Below are positions 27,615 to 37,351 of a DNA stretch of 54,855 nucleotides, one piece after another. The stretch comes from an uncultured Bacteroidota bacterium (GTDB taxonomy: Bacteria > Bacteroidota > Bacteroidia > Flavobacteriales > Flavobacteriaceae). A program made the position numbers and the translations under genes. Where the stretch lies: contig CACEAZ010000011.1 of the NCBI GenBank assembly GCA_902557655.1, forward strand, positions 1-54,855, read 5' to 3'. Every line of letters begins with the position of its first letter. The first letter of the stretch is position 1. The notes under the pieces are model-generated. The model was not told where the DNA came from. It worked only from the letters and a program-made list of their open reading frames with translations, and did not search any database.

Positions 27615-28283
27615 TTAATTTGGTGAAAGAACAATTACAAATTCTCCTTTCGGTTTATTTTTTTCAAAATGTTTGATTGATTCTTTAATTGTACCTCTAA
27701 ATGTTTCTTCAAATAGTTTTGTCAACTCCCTAGATACACTTATTAAACTTTCGTCATTAAAGTAATTTGAAAAATCATTTAATGTTTTTAATAGCCTGTG
27801 AGGGGACTCATAAAATACCATTGTCTTTTTTTCTTCTGCTATTTGTTTTAGTCTTTTAGTTCTTCCCTTTTTAACAGGTAAAAAGCCCTCAAAAGAAAAT
27901 CTATCTATAGGTAATCCTGAGCAAACTAAAGCTGGTACAAAAGCTGTTGGGCCAGGTAAACATTCAATATCAACTTCATGCTTTACACATTCACGAACCA
28001 ACAAAAAACCAGGGTCTGAAATACCCGGTGTACCTGCATCAGAAATTAAGGCAATTTCAATATTATCATTAAGCTTATTAATTATATATTCTAATTTTTT
28101 ATGCTCATTATGCATGTGAAAAGATTCAACAGCTGTTTTAATATTATAGTGTTTTAATAATTTTAATGAAGTTCTTGTATCCTCTGCTAAAATAAGATCT
28201 GCCGATTTCAGCACTTCGATAGACCGCAAAGTAATATCTCCTAAATTTCCAATTGGGGTTGACACAATGAATAGCTTGCTCAT
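27615..28283 (-). CDS. rsmI: 16S rRNA (cytidine(1402)-2'-O)-methyltransferase
   Basis: The 222-residue protein belongs to the tetrapyrrole-methylase fold. It has the RsmI signatures VSTPIGNLGDITLRSIEVL, AEDTRTSLKLLKHY, LISDAGTPGISDPG, CLPGPTAFVPALVCSGLP and VFYESPHRL. It methylates the 2'-OH of C1402 in the ribosomal P-site region using S-adenosylmethionine. The length is at the short end of the family because the C-terminal extension is absent. It is the first gene of the five-gene minus-strand run and is divergent from tdk, with a 113-bp AT-rich spacer. Confidence 0.96.
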   Translation of the reverse strand: MSKLFIVSTPIGNLGDITLRSIEVLKSADLILAEDTRTSLKLLKHYNIKTAVESFHMHNEHKKLEYIINKLNDNIEIALISDAGTPGISDPGFLLVRECVKHEVDIECLPGPTAFVPALVCSGLPIDRFSFEGFLPVKKGRTKRLKQIAEEKKTMVFYESPHRLLKTLNDFSNYFNDESLISVSRELTKLFEETFRGTIKESIKHFEKNKPKGEFVIVLSPN

Positions 28284-28396
28284 AAAAAAATCTTTAAATT
28301 AAATTTAAGTTGGGTTAATATAAGCTTGTTTTTTACTAAATTTATTCGATTCAATTTTGAGAATCAATTAAGCTATCAACTTTTTAAATTTACAAA

Positions 28397-29008
28397 ATGT
28401 TTCTTGAAAATACCTTAAAATTTGACAAACAAACCGGATGGATCGAAGTTGTTTGTGGCTCTATGTTTTCAGGAAAAACTGAGGAGCTAATTAGGAGGGT
28501 GCGCAGAGCTAAATATGCGAATTTGGATGTAATTATTTTTAAGCCTAAAATTGATACAAGAGACAAAAAAGACACCGTAGTTTCACATGATGATACGACC
28601 ATTGATTGTATTACAATTAAAAGTGCCTCCGAAATCTATAAAAACCTAAAGGGGACTAGGGTGATTGGAATAGATGAGGCGCAGTTTTTTGATGAAAAAA
28701 TCGTTGAGGTTTGTAATAGTCTAGCGAATGACGGAATAAGGGTAATTGTTGCTGGTCTTGACATGGATTACAAGGGTGTTCCATTTAAAAATATGGCTAA
28801 TCTTATGGCTACTGCAGAATATGTCACAAAAGTTCATGCAATATGTCCAAAGACGGGTGGGCTTGCACAATACAGTTACAGAAAGGCGAAAAGTAAAAAA
28901 AGAATTCTACTAGGAAAGGGAGGTGAATATATGCCTTTAAGTAGAGCGGCATATGTTAAAAAATCTATTAAAAAGAAAAAAAAGACATCAGAAAAAAATA
29001 AAGATTGA
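28397..29008 (+). CDS. tdk: Thymidine kinase
   Basis: The 203-residue type II thymidine kinase has a P-loop GSMFSGKTEELIRR, a Walker B-like VIGIDEAQFFDE with the catalytic Glu, and the lasso loop region HAICPKTGGLAQYSYRK. It phosphorylates thymidine to dTMP in salvage. In many homologues the lasso is held by a zinc ion bound by four Cys (two CxxC). Here only the first Cys remains (CPKT) and the later pair is absent, so the structural zinc is probably not bound. The C-terminus carries a lysine-rich tail (SIKKKKKTSEKNKD). Its stop overlaps the TTG start of alr. Confidence 0.95.
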   Translation: MFLENTLKFDKQTGWIEVVCGSMFSGKTEELIRRVRRAKYANLDVIIFKPKIDTRDKKDTVVSHDDTTIDCITIKSASEIYKNLKGTRVIGIDEAQFFDEKIVEVCNSLANDGIRVIVAGLDMDYKGVPFKNMANLMATAEYVTKVHAICPKTGGLAQYSYRKAKSKKRILLGKGGEYMPLSRAAYVKKSIKKKKKTSEKNKD

Positions 29009-30090
29009 AAAAAACTGTACTAGAAATTGACCTCAAAGCTCTTGAGCACAACTTCAATGTTATCTCTTCTAAACTAAGGCCTAAAACAAAATTCATGGCT
29101 GTAGTCAAAGCTAATGGATACGGGTCAAATGATATAGAAATTGCAAAAAAACTAGAATCCTTAAGTATAGATTATTTTGCTGTTGCATTTTCTAGTGAAG
29201 GTGTTTCTCTAAGGAAAGCCGGAATTGAAACTCCAATACTGGTCTTGCTGCCTCAAGTCGAATCAATGACGGAAATCATAAAATATAAATTAGAGCCTAG
29301 CCTCTATTCATTCTATTTTCTAGACAATTTTCTAAATTTTTTAGTCTCTAAAAAAATTGAAAAATATCCCTGTCATTTTAAAATTAATAGCGGTTTAAAT
29401 AGGGTTGGGTTTAACGAGGAAGAATCCAAGAAAGCAATGGCCAAGATTCAAAATTGTGAGTGTATTAAATTAATAAGCCTGTACTCTCATTTAGCTGCAA
29501 CTGACGATTTACAGGAATCAAAATTTACATTATCTCAAATAAATTTATTTAAAAAAATATCCTCAAATCTAATATCTAAGCTTTCTAATAAGCCTATGCT
29601 TCACATGTCAAATACATCTGGAATTTTTAATTTCCCTGAATGTGAGTTTGATATGGTAAGATCAGGTATTGGATTGTATGGATACAATAACCATTTGAAT
29701 AATGAGCTCGTACCAGTCCATACATTAAAGTCTATTATTTCTCAAATAGTTGAAGCACAAAAAGGAGATTCAATAGGTTATAATCGGGCCTTTATCTGTG
29801 AAGAAAAAATGAAAATTGGAATTATTCCTCTAGGTCATGCCGACGGGATTTCAAGGTGTTTTTCAAAAAATGCATATGTGATTGTCAACGGTAAAAAATG
29901 TAGCATTATCGGAAATATATGTATGGATGTATTTATGGTAAATCTTAATGATATTGATGTTGATGAAGGAGGCCAGGTGGTAATATTTGATAAGGAAAAT
30001 AACGCAGAGTCTTTTGCGCTATCTGTGGGAACAATTTCTTATGAAATTCTTACAAATTTGTCTGAGAGGATAGAAAGGGTGATTGTGTAG
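29005..30090 (+). CDS. alr: Alanine racemase
   Basis: The 361-residue fold-type III PLP enzyme has the PLP lysine in AVVKANGYG (Lys35), the second catalytic Tyr in SIGYNRAF, SGLNRVGF near 130, the phosphate-binding HMSNTSG and the C-terminal NICMDVFMVN. It interconverts L- and D-alanine for peptidoglycan synthesis in the cytosol. The start is TTG, overlapping the tdk stop by 4 bp, so translation is coupled. It converges with the large secreted dikinase-like gene, with a 28-bp gap and no clear terminator hairpin. Confidence 0.96.
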   Translation: MKKTVLEIDLKALEHNFNVISSKLRPKTKFMAVVKANGYGSNDIEIAKKLESLSIDYFAVAFSSEGVSLRKAGIETPILVLLPQVESMTEIIKYKLEPSLYSFYFLDNFLNFLVSKKIEKYPCHFKINSGLNRVGFNEEESKKAMAKIQNCECIKLISLYSHLAATDDLQESKFTLSQINLFKKISSNLISKLSNKPMLHMSNTSGIFNFPECEFDMVRSGIGLYGYNNHLNNELVPVHTLKSIISQIVEAQKGDSIGYNRAFICEEKMKIGIIPLGHADGISRCFSKNAYVIVNGKKCSIIGNICMDVFMVNLNDIDVDEGGQVVIFDKENNAESFALSVGTISYEILTNLSERIERVIV

Positions 30091-30118
30091 TTTTTTGGAT
30101 TTTTAATCTTACAATAAA

Positions 30119-33100
30119 TTAGTTAATCTTAATTACACGCTTTGTTGAGATTGAGCTTTTGTCAAATATTTTTATCAAATATACCCCATCGTCATATAGA
30201 CTCATATCAATTGTTGATACGTTGAAATATCTGTACAGCCTTTGACCAGTCAAAGTATAAATTTCAATATCATATTTTTGTGATTGTCCACTAATGTACA
30301 AAATGTCATTTACCGGATTAGGGTAAATTTTAACCTGATTAAAGTCTGTTGACGATACAACAGAAAGATTTTCATTGTTATGTGCATTGGGGCTCCCAAA
30401 TTCATTTAGACAATCCCAATTTTCTGCAACAGAATTATCCAGCTCAGGGTTTATTAGCTCTAAGGTGTAGCCTGTACCGTCAGCACACAAAGGCCAATCT
30501 GAAGAGCTGGCAGGGCAAAATGCAAATATATTTTCACCTTCCAAAGTATCTCCATAGTCTCCTGAGGAAATTATATTTCCATCACCATCGATTATTTCAA
30601 ACGAAACTTCTTCTGACCAATCGCCATCTATCCAAATTAATTCAATGGAATCACCCAGGGTTGCTTCAAATAGAATGCTGTCAAAATCTCCATTTTCAAA
30701 GGTTGCCTGCTCAACAACAACCTCTCCGTTTAAAAGAACACTCACTGCATTTCCATTCCATCCGTCTCCGTAAGAGTCAATCATGTTAAGAGTATGATTA
30801 CAAATAGGATCAGAATCATCAATATCGTAGTAAACTTCGTCAATTAGTTTAGTTTCTGAATTAAATAGTCTTACAGCATCAGAACCACCAAGACCAAACC
30901 CTAATTCCCCTATAAACGGAATTCCAGGGAAGGAGTTGCTAAAATCAGACTCATCTCGAACAATTACCAAAAAGCCCTCTGCATCAATTTGCGTTGATTC
31001 TGGAATTTGATAAATATGATTGTTATTATCATCCCTAATTTGCCAATCTGATAAGTCTATCGAAAATGGCTTAGGGTTGTACAATTCTATCCAATCATTT
31101 GAGCTAAATTCTTCACCAGATCTATAATTAATCTCATTTATTATTACCGATTCAATTTCAACCCGCGCCGAATCTTCGAATGAGCAAATGTTTTGCGAGT
31201 CAAGTACAACGACATTGTAAAGTCCTGATGGTAATCCAGGAAAATAATTATCATCGAAAAAAGTCTGCCCTCCGTCAATACTGTATTGGTAGGGGCCAAT
31301 ACCTGAATTTGGAGTTATTGTAATGCTTCCCTCAGTGGATGTGCTTGATGGAACCCCAGTAACTTGTATATCTACATTTGTTAAGCTGCAAAATTCTATT
31401 GTAACGTGTTGTTCGAACTCACATGTACCAGCAGATCCAATAACCAAAATATCATATTCTCCAGGTGATAAATCTGTGAAACTATTTGTTTCAAAAAATG
31501 TTAGCCCTCCATCAATACTGTACTGAAATGGACCAACACCAGACGACACTATAATTGAGATCAATCCATCATTGGTCTCCTCAGAGCTTGTGTTTGTAAC
31601 ATTGACATCGGCTGTAATTTCACATCCGCCATCACCTAAACAAAATGTTTCCTGTGTAAAATTGTCAAACACTCCATTGTTCTCAAAAATTACACTTCCG
31701 CTTGAATTTAGCATCATGAAATTACCTTCACCATATCCACAACATATTCCATCACCATACGAGTCAAACATATCTAAAGTAAAACAAGATTCATAGTTAA
31801 CACAAATGTCTTCAGAGTAATAATCTGTATTTGAATCTAAAGATCCTGTAGATATAACTTCATTTGAAATGTTATCATATAATTTCCAAGAAGTTTCTTC
31901 CGGGTAATTATCAGCATTTATGATTAAGGTAACAATATCATAGTTGGAATCAAGCGATGTCGTTGTTGTAACAGTGTCGTTAAGAGAATTCTCATCACTT
32001 TGAGAGTTAATTGAAAATATATCTATTGTAACCTCATTTGATTGCTGAAGGTTTTCATCTAAGATTAAAGTTATAATTTCTTGCTCAGAGAATGAGATAT
32101 CAAGCAAGTCGAAATTTACAAAAGATGAAATGCCATTTACCTCAGTCTGGATTTCAACTTCGTTAATAACAGAATCTCCAAGGTTTGAAATAATCAAATC
32201 AATTTCAACAATTTCGTCACATAGAACTTGAAGGCTATTTATTTCTAAAGCCGCATCATGCTGAAGTATATTGCTTACAGTAGTTGTTAATGAATCATTA
32301 TTCTCATATACATCATCAGGATGGCTAATATTTACCGTAATGTCATAATCACCACTCTCGGATAAATCTATTGGAGCTGTAAATTGAAAATCTGATTCTT
32401 CAAAAGGCTCAATAGTTTCGGTAATTGTAAGTGTTTCAACTATTTCATCGTTAAATATGAGCTCAATAACAAAGTCACTCATTTCGTTTAATCCGTAATT
32501 TGCAATTGTTACCAAAACAAGCTCGTCATCACCCAAGCTTGATGATGTCTCGGGATTTATTATCGCCTCAACTGCTAGGTCATAGTCTCCGTTTATATCT
32601 GCCCAAAAGGAGACCCATGGTCTGGCTTGTTTTATAGCTAGTTGGTTTTGAGCTGTAACTTTGTATTCAATATCCATTGCGAAATCGTCTTGTCCAACAA
32701 CATCGTAAAGAATTGCAAATTCTTCGTGAATCACGGTCAAATAATCTCGCATTTGATTCAGATATTCCTCATCCATGATAAGCTCTCCTGCGTTAACTAA
32801 ATTAGAGAGCCTAAGAACCAAATAGCCTCCAGATTGTGTTGGATCTCTATACAATAAAATTTCCTCTGGGACAGAATTTGGATCAGGATTAGTTATCAGT
32901 GATTCACCAACTTGAGTGTTCAGATAAAATGTATCCTCTGTTTCGTAAATTGGATCAATGCTTATTCCGACGCCATTAGATTGCTCTTCTTGAAAATTTG
33001 GATGACAGAGTAGTCCCATGGCTGCTGTAAAGTGATCGATTCTATAAAAATCTCTTTCTTCATAAGCCCTAAAGTTCCACATACTTGCATAAACTTGTTT

Positions 33101-34810
33101 TACAGATTTTGAAATATGGCCCTCGTCAGGATATTGTGTCTTAGATGTATATAAACCTGCCCCACTAAATCCAGGAAGATCCTCGTTATTCGTACTAGAC
33201 CTAACTCTAACTGCTGTACCCTCAGGGAAAGCGTCATGCATCGCTTGAAGATCGTCTAGCATCCACTGAGGCATTGGTGCGTCTTTAATTGCCGTTCTTA
33301 ATGTTTCTAGACGACTAACCCTGAAGTTAATATCGTTTTGAAAACTTGGATTCTCAATTATTGTTTCAACTTCCTCATAAAAGTTATTGAACTGCATAAA
33401 CTCGTCATAATAATAAAACGGAATTCCAAATCCGTCAGGAATTGTGCCCTCTGGAAATTCGAATGTTCTCATTGTTGAGACATTTGAGCATTTTGCACCA
33501 AATGCAGTAGACATTTCAAAATCAATCTCCTCAAGAGGCAGTATCTCAGTGATGCTCAAATCACGAATCGGGAACTGTGGTTCAGACGGTCTTATGTTTT
33601 CATACCATTCGTTAACCTCAGCAAGAGTTGCTTCTCTGATTTCATAGCTATCATTTTCAACCTTATAATATATATATCCATTCAGAAGGCTTGCAATTTC
33701 ATTTATTGAAAGTGGGTCTGCTATATATGCGTTGGGAACATTGTCTTGAATTGCCCTTAGATTTACATGAGAAAGCGGGGTTTGAACAACTGATGTGATT
33801 ATCCCCCCAACTCTTGGTAACGAATTTGGTAGCGCATCATAAAGTACTATATCCCTACTTCCGGGTGTTTCACTTAGATCTTGCATGTGTCTGAAATACC
33901 CAAATCCTTCAGCTAAATGAAATGGTATGTAGTTTATTTCTGCAAAAACATCAGTTTCTAAAACTACATCAAATCTTGAATCAACAAATTCGTCGGCATA
34001 ATTGTTTAGGTGATTGTTTTCGTCTGCTTGGCCTATAAAATGATTCATATTATTTTGTAGAAAAGGCATACTTGCGACCAATAATTCGTAGGTTCTTTGA
34101 GTTTCTTCAAAATTGTATGCATCACCAAATGAAAAATTAAAAGAATATGTGCCTATAATTCCATTTGGTAATATGGCGTTGGGATTAAAGACAATTTCAC
34201 CCGATCCGTCATCCCCAGTAACCGAGGCGTCAATTCCATTCCAAAAACTAGCGTGGATTGTATAAGTGTTACTGTTAATAAAATAAACCTTTGGCTCAGG
34301 TGTATCCCTGTCTAGTATTCCAAACTTAACGTACAATTGATCGTCTAAAAACGGGGCCCAGCTAACATTATTAATTGTTGCCAGCTGCATGAAAGTATCA
34401 GCATCTGGAATTGACGTTGAGCCGTCAATAATATCAATTGCAGGTGCATTATTAAAAGGAGAATCAACTGGCATATTATTAAACTCTGTCATGTCGTCGA
34501 TTCCATCACCATCGTAATCGTCTGGGTCATTAACATCATGCTCAGTTATAGAATACTTTTCCAGTGGATAAGCCTGTGATGGCTCTGAAATAATCATAGT
34601 TCCGTTCAGCCCCACAGTAAGAGATGTAGCCCAGTTAAAGTCTGGGTTGTGCTGTGCGTGGAGAATATAATATTTGCCCTGCTCACCTTGTATGGATAAT
34701 TGAACTTGGCCAAGATTATTGACTGAATAATTATCTATTGTAACAAATTGAGCAAAACAAAAGGTTTGAAAAAAAAGAAAAAAAAAGATTGAAGATATAT
34801 GCTTGCTCAT
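30119..34810 (-). CDS. Secreted dikinase-like protein (His domain, ATP-grasp, CARDB-like, SprB repeats, lamin tail, T9SS)
   Basis: The 1,563-residue protein has a signal peptide (to FCFAQ, about 21) and a DYDGDGIDD calcium-loop near 98. A phosphohistidine-like domain follows, with TPLSHVNLRA (His348) similar to the PEP-utiliser/glucan water dikinase His motif. An ATP-grasp domain (about 430-740) has FGAKCSN (Lys440), VRVRSSTNNEDLPGFSGAGL (Arg537, Glu543), DIEY (Glu715) and IKQARP (Gln728, Arg730). Then come two CARDB-like domains (about 745-960), a DSYGDGICCGYG module, two SprB-type repeats, a lamin-tail domain (IINEINYRSGEEF onward), a SYGDGWNG module and a T9SS type A domain (IYPNPVNDILYI). 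The His-then-ATP-grasp order is that of glucan water dikinases. The key residues appear intact, which would make this an extracellular phosphotransferase or a reused ATP-binding fold. The substrate is unknown. Confidence 0.88.
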   Translation of the reverse strand: MSKHISSIFFFLFFQTFCFAQFVTIDNYSVNNLGQVQLSIQGEQGKYYILHAQHNPDFNWATSLTVGLNGTMIISEPSQAYPLEKYSITEHDVNDPDDYDGDGIDDMTEFNNMPVDSPFNNAPAIDIIDGSTSIPDADTFMQLATINNVSWAPFLDDQLYVKFGILDRDTPEPKVYFINSNTYTIHASFWNGIDASVTGDDGSGEIVFNPNAILPNGIIGTYSFNFSFGDAYNFEETQRTYELLVASMPFLQNNMNHFIGQADENNHLNNYADEFVDSRFDVVLETDVFAEINYIPFHLAEGFGYFRHMQDLSETPGSRDIVLYDALPNSLPRVGGIITSVVQTPLSHVNLRAIQDNVPNAYIADPLSINEIASLLNGYIYYKVENDSYEIREATLAEVNEWYENIRPSEPQFPIRDLSITEILPLEEIDFEMSTAFGAKCSNVSTMRTFEFPEGTIPDGFGIPFYYYDEFMQFNNFYEEVETIIENPSFQNDINFRVSRLETLRTAIKDAPMPQWMLDDLQAMHDAFPEGTAVRVRSSTNNEDLPGFSGAGLYTSKTQYPDEGHISKSVKQVYASMWNFRAYEERDFYRIDHFTAAMGLLCHPNFQEEQSNGVGISIDPIYETEDTFYLNTQVGESLITNPDPNSVPEEILLYRDPTQSGGYLVLRLSNLVNAGELIMDEEYLNQMRDYLTVIHEEFAILYDVVGQDDFAMDIEYKVTAQNQLAIKQARPWVSFWADINGDYDLAVEAIINPETSSSLGDDELVLVTIANYGLNEMSDFVIELIFNDEIVETLTITETIEPFEESDFQFTAPIDLSESGDYDITVNISHPDDVYENNDSLTTTVSNILQHDAALEINSLQVLCDEIVEIDLIISNLGDSVINEVEIQTEVNGISSFVNFDLLDISFSEQEIITLILDENLQQSNEVTIDIFSINSQSDENSLNDTVTTTTSLDSNYDIVTLIINADNYPEETSWKLYDNISNEVISTGSLDSNTDYYSEDICVNYESCFTLDMFDSYGDGICCGYGEGNFMMLNSSGSVIFENNGVFDNFTQETFCLGDGGCEITADVNVTNTSSEETNDGLISIIVSSGVGPFQYSIDGGLTFFETNSFTDLSPGEYDILVIGSAGTCEFEQHVTIEFCSLTNVDIQVTGVPSSTSTEGSITITPNSGIGPYQYSIDGGQTFFDDNYFPGLPSGLYNVVVLDSQNICSFEDSARVEIESVIINEINYRSGEEFSSNDWIELYNPKPFSIDLSDWQIRDDNNNHIYQIPESTQIDAEGFLVIVRDESDFSNSFPGIPFIGELGFGLGGSDAVRLFNSETKLIDEVYYDIDDSDPICNHTLNMIDSYGDGWNGNAVSVLLNGEVVVEQATFENGDFDSILFEATLGDSIELIWIDGDWSEEVSFEIIDGDGNIISSGDYGDTLEGENIFAFCPASSSDWPLCADGTGYTLELINPELDNSVAENWDCLNEFGSPNAHNNENLSVVSSTDFNQVKIYPNPVNDILYISGQSQKYDIEIYTLTGQRLYRYFNVSTIDMSLYDDGVYLIKIFDKSSISTKRVIKIN

Positions 34811-34880
34811 TATTAATCTAAACTGTCTACAATATATTGTAATTTAGAGTTAAAAGATGTAATAATCACAAAAAGTTTAT

Positions 34881-35996
34881 TTAACATTCTCTTTTTGATA
34901 CCTTATATAAAACATCTCTTTTGTTTAAATATTTCTTCACAAAGTCAAAGTGTTCGCCAAGAAACTCTGGAGGAGAAATTCCGATTTTATTAAATTTATT
35001 ATTTAAAACCAGATTTGCAACTGCTGTACAAGTATAACCTGTTGTTCTAGCCATTGATATGGTATCTTTTTGAAATCTATCAAGAAGTGTATAAGTATAC
35101 TGAACCTCTTTATTTTTCTCAATTCCTGTAATTTTAATTCTCATTATTGTGAAATCCTCATCACCCTCTTTCATTTGCCATTTTGGAAATAGTAGTTTTG
35201 CTGTTAAATCAATCGGTCTAACTTTTGTTCCATTAACATCGATGGTATCATAGGAGAAATATCCACATTCGCGTAACACTTTAAGATATTCAACACAACC
35301 AGGGTACCTTAAGGTTTTTTCAATCATATTGGGTACATGACTCATGGTTTCGATCAGTGTTCTTAGTCCATCTGAATTCCAGCTTTCAAGCGTGCCAATT
35401 TCATCAAAATGAATAAGTTCAGTGTCAGAAAGGGCTTCTTTGGTAATCAGAGATTTGTTTTGCACATATCTTGCAGGTCTTATGTACTCTTCAATTACAT
35501 CGATTGGAGAAAACACAGCCTGATATTCAAAAGGCCATTCTCTTTTTTTTGGTAATCCACCTACCAAACATTCATAATCAGTTATTTTCATGGTTTTATC
35601 ATGATGCGAAAAAATTATATTTCCCATTCCAGGAGCTACGCCGCAATCCATAACGGCAATCACATTATTTTCTTTTGCAAGTTTATCTAACCCAAAAGGA
35701 TCTTCAGCATAAAAAGAAATATCTACTATATTTTTTTTTGCTTTGATCACTCTTTTCATTGTCTCATAGCCCATAAATCCAGGAAGTGCTCCAACAACCA
35801 AATCACAATCTTTGATTACTTCATTTAACACGGAAATGTCCGAAACGTCCTTGCAGAGTTTAAGGACATCAGAGGCGGTTATTTTCTCTAGGTTTTGTTT
35901 TGAAATGTCTACCGAAGTGACTTCGTGATCTTTTGACAAATCTTCAGCCATTACCCTACCAACAAGACCGCAGCCTAAAACAACTATTTTTTTCAT
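34881..35996 (-). CDS. Saccharopine dehydrogenase family protein
   Basis: The 371-residue protein has an N-terminal Rossmann fold (VVLGCGLVGRVMAEDL, with the acidic SVDIS after strand 2), GALPGFMGYETMKRVIKAKKNIVDIS, and the CGVAPGMGN segment. The C-terminal saccharopine dehydrogenase domain contains GGLPKKREWPFEY and GTLESWNSDGLRTLI. It fits the LYS9-like group that interconverts saccharopine with aminoadipate semialdehyde and glutamate, as in lysine degradation, but carboxynorspermidine dehydrogenase-like paralogues share much of this. It starts one base after the accC stop, so it is co-transcribed with acetyl-CoA carboxylase genes. Confidence 0.9.
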   Translation of the reverse strand: MKKIVVLGCGLVGRVMAEDLSKDHEVTSVDISKQNLEKITASDVLKLCKDVSDISVLNEVIKDCDLVVGALPGFMGYETMKRVIKAKKNIVDISFYAEDPFGLDKLAKENNVIAVMDCGVAPGMGNIIFSHHDKTMKITDYECLVGGLPKKREWPFEYQAVFSPIDVIEEYIRPARYVQNKSLITKEALSDTELIHFDEIGTLESWNSDGLRTLIETMSHVPNMIEKTLRYPGCVEYLKVLRECGYFSYDTIDVNGTKVRPIDLTAKLLFPKWQMKEGDEDFTIMRIKITGIEKNKEVQYTYTLLDRFQKDTISMARTTGYTCTAVANLVLNNKFNKIGISPPEFLGEHFDFVKKYLNKRDVLYKVSKREC

Positions 35997-35997
35997 G

Positions 35998-37338
35998 TTA
36001 ATCTTCCATTGAAAAGTCTTCCATAAACTTCGTAGTATAATTTCCCTCTAAATAATCTTTACTATCCATAAGTTTCCTGTGAAAAGGTATTGTTGTTTTA
36101 ATTCCTTCAATTACAAACTCATCCAAAGCTCTTTTCATTTTGTCAATTGCCTCTTGTCTAGTTTGAGCAGTAGTAATGAGTTTTGCTATCATTGAATCGT
36201 AATTAGGAGGAATTGTGTATCCAGAATAAACGTGTGTATCGATTCTAATTCCATGGCCGCCTGGTAAATGTAGGTTTGTGATTTTTCCAGGTGAAGGTCT
36301 AAAATTATTATAAGGATCCTCTGCATTAATTCTACACTCTACTGAATGTAATTGAGGCATGTAATTTTTTCCAGAAATTTTTTGACCTGCAGCAACTAAA
36401 ATTTGTTCTCTGATTAAGTCATAATCTATGACCTGTTCAGTGATTGGGTGTTCAACCTGAATTCTTGTATTCATTTCCATGAAATAAAAATTTCTGTTTT
36501 TATCTACAAGAAATTCTACCGTTCCTACACCCTCATATTTAATATATTCTGCTGCTTTAACTGCTGCTTTTCCCATTTTTTCTCTCAGCTTATCAGTCAT
36601 AAAAGGAGAAGGAACTTCTTCGGTAAGCTTTTGGTGCCTCCTTTGTATTGAACAATCTCTTTCGGACAAGTGACATGCTCTTCCTTTTGAATCTCCAATG
36701 ATTTGAATTTCGATATGTCTTGGTTCTTCAATTAGTTTTTCCATATACATGTCATCATTGGCAAATGCTGCCTTAGACTCTACCCTGGCAGAGTTCCAAG
36801 CATCCTCCAATTGACTTTCTTCCCAAACTGCTCTCATTCCCTTTCCTCCTCCTCCAGCACTGGCTTTCAACATAACTGGATAGCCTACTTTCTTAGCTAG
36901 TTTTTTACAATGATCGAATGATTCAATAATCCCTTCACTTCCAGGAACACAGGGGACCCCCGCTTCAATCATTGTAGCTTTTGCAGTAGCTTTGTCTCCC
37001 ATTTTGTTTATCATTTCAGGGGATGCACCGATGAATTTTATTCCATGCTCTTCACATATTTTAGAAAACTTGGCGTTTTCAGAAAGAAATCCATAACCAG
37101 GATGTATGGCATCAGCATTCGTAATTTCTGCAGCAGCAATTATATTGGATATTCTTAGATAGGAGTCACTACTTGGTGCAGGTCCAATACATACAGCTTC
37201 ATCAGCAAACTTAACGTGTATACTTTCGGCATCGGCGGTAGAATATACCGCAACAGTACTAATACCCATTTCTTTACAGGTTCTTATAACGCGCAAAGCA
37301 ATTTCGCCTCTATTGGCAATTAATATCTTTTTAAACAT
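35998..37338 (-). CDS. accC: Acetyl-CoA carboxylase, biotin carboxylase subunit
   Basis: The 446-residue protein has an N-terminal biotin carboxylase domain ([23 protein letters not shown]), an ATP-grasp region ([45 protein letters not shown]) and a C-terminal domain with [21 protein letters not shown]. It carboxylates biotin on AccB using ATP and bicarbonate, the first step of fatty acid synthesis. The length is normal for AccC, with no fused BCCP or transferase domain, as in the separate-subunit enzyme. accB lies 13 bp upstream and a saccharopine dehydrogenase-family gene one base downstream. Confidence 0.97.
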   Translation of the reverse strand: MFKKILIANRGEIALRVIRTCKEMGISTVAVYSTADAESIHVKFADEAVCIGPAPSSDSYLRISNIIAAAEITNADAIHPGYGFLSENAKFSKICEEHGIKFIGASPEMINKMGDKATAKATMIEAGVPCVPGSEGIIESFDHCKKLAKKVGYPVMLKASAGGGGKGMRAVWEESQLEDAWNSARVESKAAFANDDMYMEKLIEEPRHIEIQIIGDSKGRACHLSERDCSIQRRHQKLTEEVPSPFMTDKLREKMGKAAVKAAEYIKYEGVGTVEFLVDKNRNFYFMEMNTRIQVEHPITEQVIDYDLIREQILVAAGQKISGKNYMPQLHSVECRINAEDPYNNFRPSPGKITNLHLPGGHGIRIDTHVYSGYTIPPNYDSMIAKLITTAQTRQEAIDKMKRALDEFVIEGIKTTIPFHRKLMDSKDYLEGNYTTKFMEDFSMED

Positions 37339-37351
37339 AACTGTAAATTAT

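Noticed and set aside
28355-28392. Possible promoter for tdk (TTTG and TAAATTTA)
   Set aside because: The -7 box lacks the final G and the spacing is 25 nt, outside the usual 19-21.
34828-34841. 14-bp palindrome TACAATATATTGTA before the dikinase-like gene
   Set aside because: It is short and almost pure AT in AT-rich DNA, with no matching promoter or second copy, so chance is a sufficient explanation.
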